Assembly (NCBI GenBank): GCA_033819885.1
Contig: JAQYUZ010000003.1
Coordinates: 372,001 to 436,000 of the forward strand
Length of the DNA: 64,000 bases
Direction: 5' to 3'
Source: Microbotryomycetes sp. JL201
Lineage: Eukaryota; Basidiomycota; Microbotryomycetes
Shown: positions 56,299-64,000 of the stretch, piece by piece
How the letters are laid out: every line of letters starts with the position of its first letter
Numbering within the stretch: position 1 is the first letter of the stretch
Notes under the pieces: model-generated
The model's input: only the letters and a program-made list of their open reading frames with translations
The model's database searches: none
What the model was told of the DNA's origin: nothing
Translations under genes and position numbers: made by a program

Positions 56299-59200
56299 AT
56301 GGCACCAAAGGCCCCGCCGTCATTCTCTTCCTTCCCAGACACAGTCAAAGCACCGCAGACCGAACGGAAACCGCCGTCGTTTGCGTCATTTCCAGTCGCA
56401 GCTGCTGACACTTCGGCCAGCACGAGCGCAGACGCGTTCCTGGATGGACTTGAAGGGCAGATAGATAATCGACAAGACTCTAAACGAGACGATCACGGCT
56501 CAGTACGGTCTCACAAGGACGTGGGGCTGACACGCGGCCCTGCACCGTCGAGCCGAGAGGCGCCCCGCGACACGTACAACGAACGTCACAAGTCGAGAAG
56601 AAGCACAGACTATCATGGAGACTCGGAAGACAAATCACGCCGCTCCAAGAAGCCGAGAGAGTCTAGCAGCACTGGCGACAAGGAGATTTGGAATGAGCTG
56701 AGGCACGATTCTAGAACGTTTGGTGCAGCAAAGGCATGTTGAACACTCATCCTCGTGACCGCCGTGGTTCCTTTGTGCTGAACGTGCATCTGCTGTGGCG
56801 CTGCAGGGCAAGTCATACCAGCTCGTGCAGTACGAAAGCTCCAAGGACAAGTCGAGCACGCTGCGACCGGAGGTTCCAGACGACAAAGCCACGCAAGTGG
56901 GGCCAGATGTAAACGAACGCAAAGTGTATTACTCTGACAAGCGAGGGGACGAGCTCAACATTCAATACGGAAGTCTGCACAGAGGCTCCGTGCCAAAGTA
57001 TCGCAGGTTGGGCGGTCAGTTGGACAAGGTGCCCAACGTCGCTGGCTGTGCTGACGCCTTCAAGAGCAGCTGGTCGAGTTCTGGGTCTCAACGATGGCTT
57101 GCGAATCACGAAAGAAACCGCATACACTGGCAGAGGTGTCGAGGTTGCACCAATCAGGAATTGCCAGGCGAGTGAAACTCGTCCAGGCCGAGTCAAATCA
57201 AAATTGACACCTTGTGACCTTCAGACACCGCGTTACATTGACTCGAGAGCAGCAAGGCACATGATCAACAAGCACGTCAAAACGATTCGCCTCCAATTGA
57301 AACCAAAAGAGCCACTTCGGCCTGTGCTTGGTGAAGCCGTCGATGTTGATCAGCTGTTGGAGAGCAAGGACCCTTTCACAGACGATTCGGTCGATCCGAG
57401 TAGGTTCGTACCCTTCGAACCTGAACCGTCAGTGGAGGACAAAATCGCAGCTCTTGAGCACGAAGAAGGACAAGATTATCGCTCGGTCGCTGGAAAAGTC
57501 AGAGCTGAAGATCTAGCTCATATCAAAGACTTCGAGAGCGATGAAGGTATCGACGATGACGAATTTGCTGGGTTGGGCGTGTCCGGCGGGGAGTCTCAGC
57601 ATGAGCTTTTCAAACGACGTAACACGGAATGTGACCGAGCTGTTCGTGCAAACCCAAAGGACGTCCGCAAGTGGATCGAGTTTGCTGATCTACAAGACGA
57701 AATTGCTCGTCACACGTTCTTTGGCACGTCGACGACGCGAGCGTTTTCGAAGGCCGAGCGGGCCAGCACGAGCGAGATCAAGCTGTCCATTTTGGAACGC
57801 GCTCTGGCTGTTGAGGGCAACGCTGGGTCGGAGCAGCTTATTTTGGCGCATTTAAAGGCTGCGGCAGACTTGTGGGACCCAGCAAGAGTGCTGCAGCGAT
57901 GGTCGAGCATGTTACGCAGCAATCCGAACCTGACGGGACTTTGGATTGAGTATGTTTCATGGAGGCAGACAACGGCGTCAAACTTCTCCGTAAAAGGGAT
58001 CATTGACGTGTTCGCCGAGTGCTTCGAGGTTCTGACGGCCGCAATGGACAAGGAGCATTTTCGCAGCCAGAGTGAGGAATACGCTTAGACCTGGTCCCAT
58101 TCAGGACTGACTCCTCCGTCGCGACAGAACGTGAAGAATTGGAAGCGAATTGTCTGTACCTCTTCCTGCGTATGTGCATCATGCTGCGGCAAGCAGGTGT
58201 GTGAAAGCTCCACTTCAGAACAAAAACTTGGTCTTGTCTGACCATCGCATTTATAGGCTTCTCCGAGCGTGCAACTGCCGCATTTCAAGCGATCATCGAG
58301 GTCAATTTGCTTCGACCCAATCAATTCGTACAGCCGCCGCTGAATCGTCCAGAATCAGAGTGGCGACGCGAAGTGTTCGAAGCTCTCGAGAGCTTCTGGG
58401 ACTCGGAATCGGCTAGGATTGGCGAGTCAGGCGCTAGAGGCTGGAGAAACACGCCAGAAGATGCACAGCCATACGTTGGTCTGGCTGACGAGCGCCTGCC
58501 CAGGGAAGAAAGCTCCGTGGGTCTTTCAAAGCCGTTGCAGTGGGCTAGAACGGAACACCATCGATCGCACCAGAACAACCGACCCTGCAGAACGACCGAT
58601 CCCGGCTCGGAAGACAACGACGATCCTTACCGTATCGTATTGTTTGAGGACATCCGCAGTCTGCTCTTCCTCGTGCACTCGCCAGAGTCCAAGACGCAGC
58701 TGGCTTATTCTTTCCTCATCTACCTCGGCCTCCCGTTCATTCCCCAGGACGTGCCGACCAGCTCCCCTTTCACAACAGACATGTTCATTCACTCCGAGCT
58801 TGTTGAGCGTCCTGGGCTCTCGCGACGTTTCCTGCCTGTGTCCGACCAGACAAGGAAACGGTTCGAGATCGTATCTGGAGAAGCGATGGAACCAGTTAGA
58901 AGGCCTCTCCTGGAAACACCGTTTGACACGCCTTTTCGTTCGATGCCTGCGTCAGTTGACGTTCTGTTCACCACTCGAAAAGGCTGGTTTTCCGCTTTGC
59001 GGCCTCGGGACTTGGAAGACGTCGACGTCGACATGACAAGGTATGTGCGCTCTGCGCATCTTTGTCGCGTGTGTTCACTTCGGTTGTATGAGCAGGAACG
59101 CACTACAAATGCTCCGCACCGCGACTAATGACACATTTTTGACGCTCGACTATTTCGCATTCGAGACATGTCAAAACCCGAAAAGGTCAGTTATGCACTG

Positions 59201-60818
59201 CACTGCAAACGCGCTTTCTATTACAAAGCTGACTGTTCCCGGTCAGCGCTATCAAGGTCGCAAAACAAGTGTTGCGAGACAGTCGACAGAATCTCGCACT
59301 GTGGGACGGCTACGCGAGGATTGAAAGACAACGAGGCAAGCAAAGCGAAGCGCGACAGGTTTACGTAACTGCCTTGTCCATGTACCGCTCATTTGATGCC
59401 AAGAACCAAGTGGACGGTCCATTGTTGTGGCGGGCCTGGGCTGAGATGGAGTGGGAAGAAGGTGACCCAGCTGTGGCTCTGCGAATTATTATTGCGATGA
59501 TGACGGATGTGGAGGACCTCTGTGAGATTCGCTCGCGTTAGCGCCGTGTTTCGCACTGACTAGCCGTTTTCGGTAGCAACATTCGTCAAAGAGCCGGCAA
59601 CGCCTTCAGCCGGACAAATGCTACGAACGCGCCAGGTGAGTTGAACTTTCGAGGGCAAAATTTTAGTGGCTGAAATGGGGTTTGGCCCGCAGTTGTTGTC
59701 GACTGAGCTTGAGAAAGCGTTCCAACCCGTCGCCACCCAAGCGCTCGTGCGCAATCGCAATCACTATGCATTCTGTGCTGCCCTATTTGAGTACATCTGT
59801 CGTGGGCTCCAGGCAGCAACAGAAGTGATGGATCAACACGTGTTCCGCCTGGAGATCAGTCAATCGTCTGGATCGGCCGAACACGAGGAAGCGCTCATGA
59901 ACTACGTCAAGCTGTCGTTTCGCCACTCGACCGCCGGAAGAGGATTCAAGCCGGAACACGTTCGGCAAATTACTGAACGCGCCATGACAACGTTCAAGAA
60001 CAACACCCTTTTTTCTTCTACGTTCTACCACAATGAGCGTTCGTCTCATGCCGACTGGTTTGAACCTTGACGTGCATGCATCTGACGAAACATTTTGCAG
60101 TCCGCATGAAAATTCAGAATCGTTTCCGGCGCAGTTTCGAACGCATCGTCTTGTCTGACAAGCCTTCGAGCGAGAACTGGCTGTTTGCCATCTACGCCGA
60201 ACTGCATTTAGACGTGAATGCGAACAATGCATGGGCCATACGTAATCTGTTTGACAGGGCCCTCGAAGACCCTGCGTATGTCTTGCCACGTGCTCCATTC
60301 TGTTCGTCAGCTGACTTGCTTTGAAAACAGCACAAAAAGCTCAGCCTCGCTTTGGTCTCTGTACATTGACTTTGAGATTCGTCAAAATGAGCTCGGACGA
60401 GCAAAGTCACTCGTATACAGGGCAGTCCACGAATGTCCATGGTGTAAACGTGCGTCATTCTTATACTCTTTGCCCAAGTTTTTTTTTTTTCTTTGGAGCT
60501 GACGAGGTATGGGAGAGCGCAGCTTTGTACATGAAGGCTTTCGAGGTCGCTTTGACACCAGTGTTTAACGACGTCGAATTAAGAGATTGGTACAGACTCA
60601 TGCTCGAGAAAGGCCTGCGCATCAGGACGGAGCTAGAGTTGGATGCGCAATCTGATGATCAGCAAGTGCATGACGAGCGGATGCTTGCTTGGGGAGACGA
60701 TGGTGATGATGTCAACATGGTTGAAAATGCCGACAATGGCGAGCGATCACAGGTGGAGCACGATGTTCACGTCGCAGAGGACTTGTTACGGGAGCGGGAA
60801 GAACTCAAGCCATACTGA
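56299..60818 (+). CDS. NRDE2: NRDE-2/Nrl1-family nuclear RNA surveillance protein
   Basis: Predicted partner of the Mtr4 helicase in nuclear RNA decay, splicing quality control and heritable silencing (fission yeast Nrl1). Multi-exon gene of about 1,250 residues. The N terminus MAPKAPPSFSSFPDTVKAPQ contains the PxFxSFP pattern repeated as PPSFASFPV, then a charged Ser/Arg stretch. Conserved mid-region: TPRYIDSRAARHMINKHVKT, and the hallmark HELFKRRNTECDRAVRANPK with DVRKWIEFADLQDEIA. Long helical HAT-type repeats follow (NLALWDGYARIERQRGKQSE; WRAWAEMEWEEGDPAVALRI; DFEIRQNELGRAKSLVYRAV). The acidic C terminus ends EREELKPY. An intron near 60430-60500 has an unusually long T run before its acceptor. 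Exon edges are approximate. Confidence 0.87.
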
Positions 60819-60952
60819 TTCCCTCACAATGGCGCGGGACAGATCGCGAGTGAAATGCATCTAGATCTGTGGAATAAACTTCGCATTTTCAAGTTCTTAT
60901 CAGTAAAAAGGCTGCAACAAACGAATATCAAACTATATGCGACGACAGTCAA

Positions 60953-62903
<1,951 letters not shown>

Positions 62904-63566
62904 TGCGAATGATTGGTACTAGTGCGAGGAGCGTGAGGATGGAAGGAGAAGTGTTTGTGAGCTCAAGCGCGCTCGCGCCTCACTCGACTTGGAATTGCGT
63001 GATCGAGCCGGTCGCGTGTGGGGTAACCAAGGAAGCCGGTACCCCACATGTCCACACTCGGTACCGAGCATTCCCACAGTGCACAGATCAAACGAATTGC
63101 AAGAAATCTGTCCTACAGTACACAAATTGATAAAATTGTAACAGTCTGAAACGCGTCAAAACAAGGCCGCTTAAGTAATAGCGACATGCCCTTTTCGATC
63201 ATTGTCAAGGGCGCTTTCTTGTCGCGATCGAAGATTTGCTGCGCCTCGTCGTCTGCGTTCTCGTTGCCATGAGCATCGTCATTGCCGGTAGGTCAACGTT
63301 GTCGCTGCAGGCGCTGTCGCCTCGACTTTCTCCGCTGCCATCGCCATTGTCATTCGGCGGGCCTGCGTGCGGCTAATGCTGTGAGCAGCATTGCAACAAG
63401 CGATCAAAGAGGGCGGCTGTCAAGGCGATCAGTGACGGGATCGAGTCTGATAGGTCAAGAGACGTCTCAGCGGGACAAGAGGAGCACAGCACAACGCACT
63501 CGCAGGTTTCGGCCCCCTCCCCTCTCCTCGTCGACGCACCCGTCCGACGCCCCCAATTGAGGTCAG
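62904..63566. other. Intergenic region, no supported gene
   Basis: About 660 bp to the right of MET17. An ATG at 63187 opens 28 codons only, and the frames that follow lack splice support. The MET17 promoter should be here. I did not find a convincing CACGTG (Cbf1-type) site, though GGTACCCCACATG lies near 63040. Confidence 0.35.
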
Positions 63567-64000
63567 ATGTGGGTTGACTCCAACGACGACGACGTGCTTG
63601 CCGTGCCTTCCGCAGTCGTCTGCAACGTCCCACAGCGGTTTGCAAGATGGACTAGGGAAAAAAAAAAGATCGCCTGGCCTCGTGTGGCCTTGGTCGCGGC
63701 GACGGCAGGAGCTGCGGCAAACAGTGCAACTGTGTTTACATCCGCAGTTGTGATGTCGCCGTAAGCGACGATGTCGGGGCCGCAGAAGAATCGACTTGGG
63801 TCATGGAAGCCTCCAACCAATTCTCTGATCCGGCTGACGAGCCCATCAGCTCGCGCTTGGAGGGCCCGGTCCCGCCGACTGTCGATATCTCGAATGCCGT
63901 CGTTATCGTCGAGCTCGACCAGTGGGGCCGCACCCTCCCAATCCGCCTGCAGAACGCGGTCGGGCCCTGCCTGTGCTCAGGCCGCGGCGCGAATCGGCTC
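63567..64000. CDS. Ambiguous coding region running off the right edge
   Basis: This stretch looks coding but the strand is unresolved. On the plus strand a frame from about 63660 to the edge reads EESTWVMEASNQFSDPADEP and AVVIVELDQWGRTLPIRLQN, natural-looking and with GC-rich third positions. On the minus strand one frame reads ALQARADGLVSRIRELVGGF and HDPSRFFCGPDIVAYGD, ending at 63563; another reads ENWLEASMTQVDSSAAPTSS. A short plus ORF at 63567-63764 carries a hydrophobic Ala/Val segment (PRVALVAATAGAAANSAT). I cannot choose between them and name no product. Confidence 0.25.

Overview
This window reads as compact nuclear DNA from a fungus, most likely a basidiomycete; lower taxonomy is a guess (a small-genome Pucciniomycotina or Ustilaginomycotina yeast would fit). 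The evidence is dense genes on both strands, many short introns (about 40-90 nt) with a CTGAC/CTGAT branch motif shortly before the acceptor, intergenic gaps often under 300 bp, and fungal gene families (Mex67, alpha-arrestin, long-loop GATA finger, thaumatin-like membrane protein). Exon structures were assembled by hand from splice signals and protein logic. Where all exons could be summed, the reading frame closed exactly.

Layout. 1-1185 (-): 3'-truncated unknown protein. 1571-2831 (+): alkaline ceramidase. 3959-6376 (+): Btz/CASC3 exon-junction factor. 6804-9321 (+): Mex67 mRNA exporter. 9579-11895 (-): alpha-arrestin with a PY motif. 12268-13289 (+): two small orphan genes. 13849-15309 (+): single-pass membrane protein. 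15562-19624 (+): GRAM-TBC-EF-hand Rab GAP. 20087-21438 (+): GATA factor. 21663-22620 (-): RIB3. 22980-28013 (-): large annexin-like coiled-coil protein. 28274-29245 (-): mitoribosomal uL23m. 29542-29938 (-): small C2H2 protein. 30471-32402 (-): J-domain plus ankyrin protein. 33130-36982 (+): CPA2. 37550-38785 (-): SurE nucleotidase. 38913-39808 (-): AGTRAP-like membrane protein. 40006-41093 (+): D-2-hydroxyacid dehydrogenase. 41180-44042 (+): fused pseudouridine-5'-phosphate glycosidase and PfkB kinase. 44293-44883 (+): mitoribosomal bL32m. 45114-46549 (+): thaumatin-like membrane protein. 46589-47515 (-): unknown membrane protein. 47730-49225 (+): Stm1/SERBP1-like. 49616-51692 (+): D-2-hydroxyglutarate/lactate dehydrogenase. 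51859-54363 (-): 4-coumarate-CoA ligase-like enzyme. 54666-56218 (-): TTL-family ligase. 56299-60818 (+): NRDE-2. 60953-62903 (-): O-acetylhomoserine sulfhydrylase. 63567-64000: ambiguous, runs off the edge.

This is a housekeeping neighbourhood, not an operon or a metabolic cluster. Several RNA-biology genes (CASC3, MEX67, STM1, NRDE2) and mitochondrial genes (uL23m, bL32m, CPA2, D2HGDH) lie together, but I see no sign of co-regulation beyond very tight divergent promoters. I found no transposon, virus-like element, CRISPR array, tRNA or rRNA. The points most worth a second look are the two halves of yeast Pby1 (SurE and TTL) as separate genes in one window, two GC-AG introns, the PsuG-PsuK fusion with a leader-like N terminus, the J-ankyrin architecture with a 14-nt exon, and a 138-residue orphan protein that only appears once two introns are removed.
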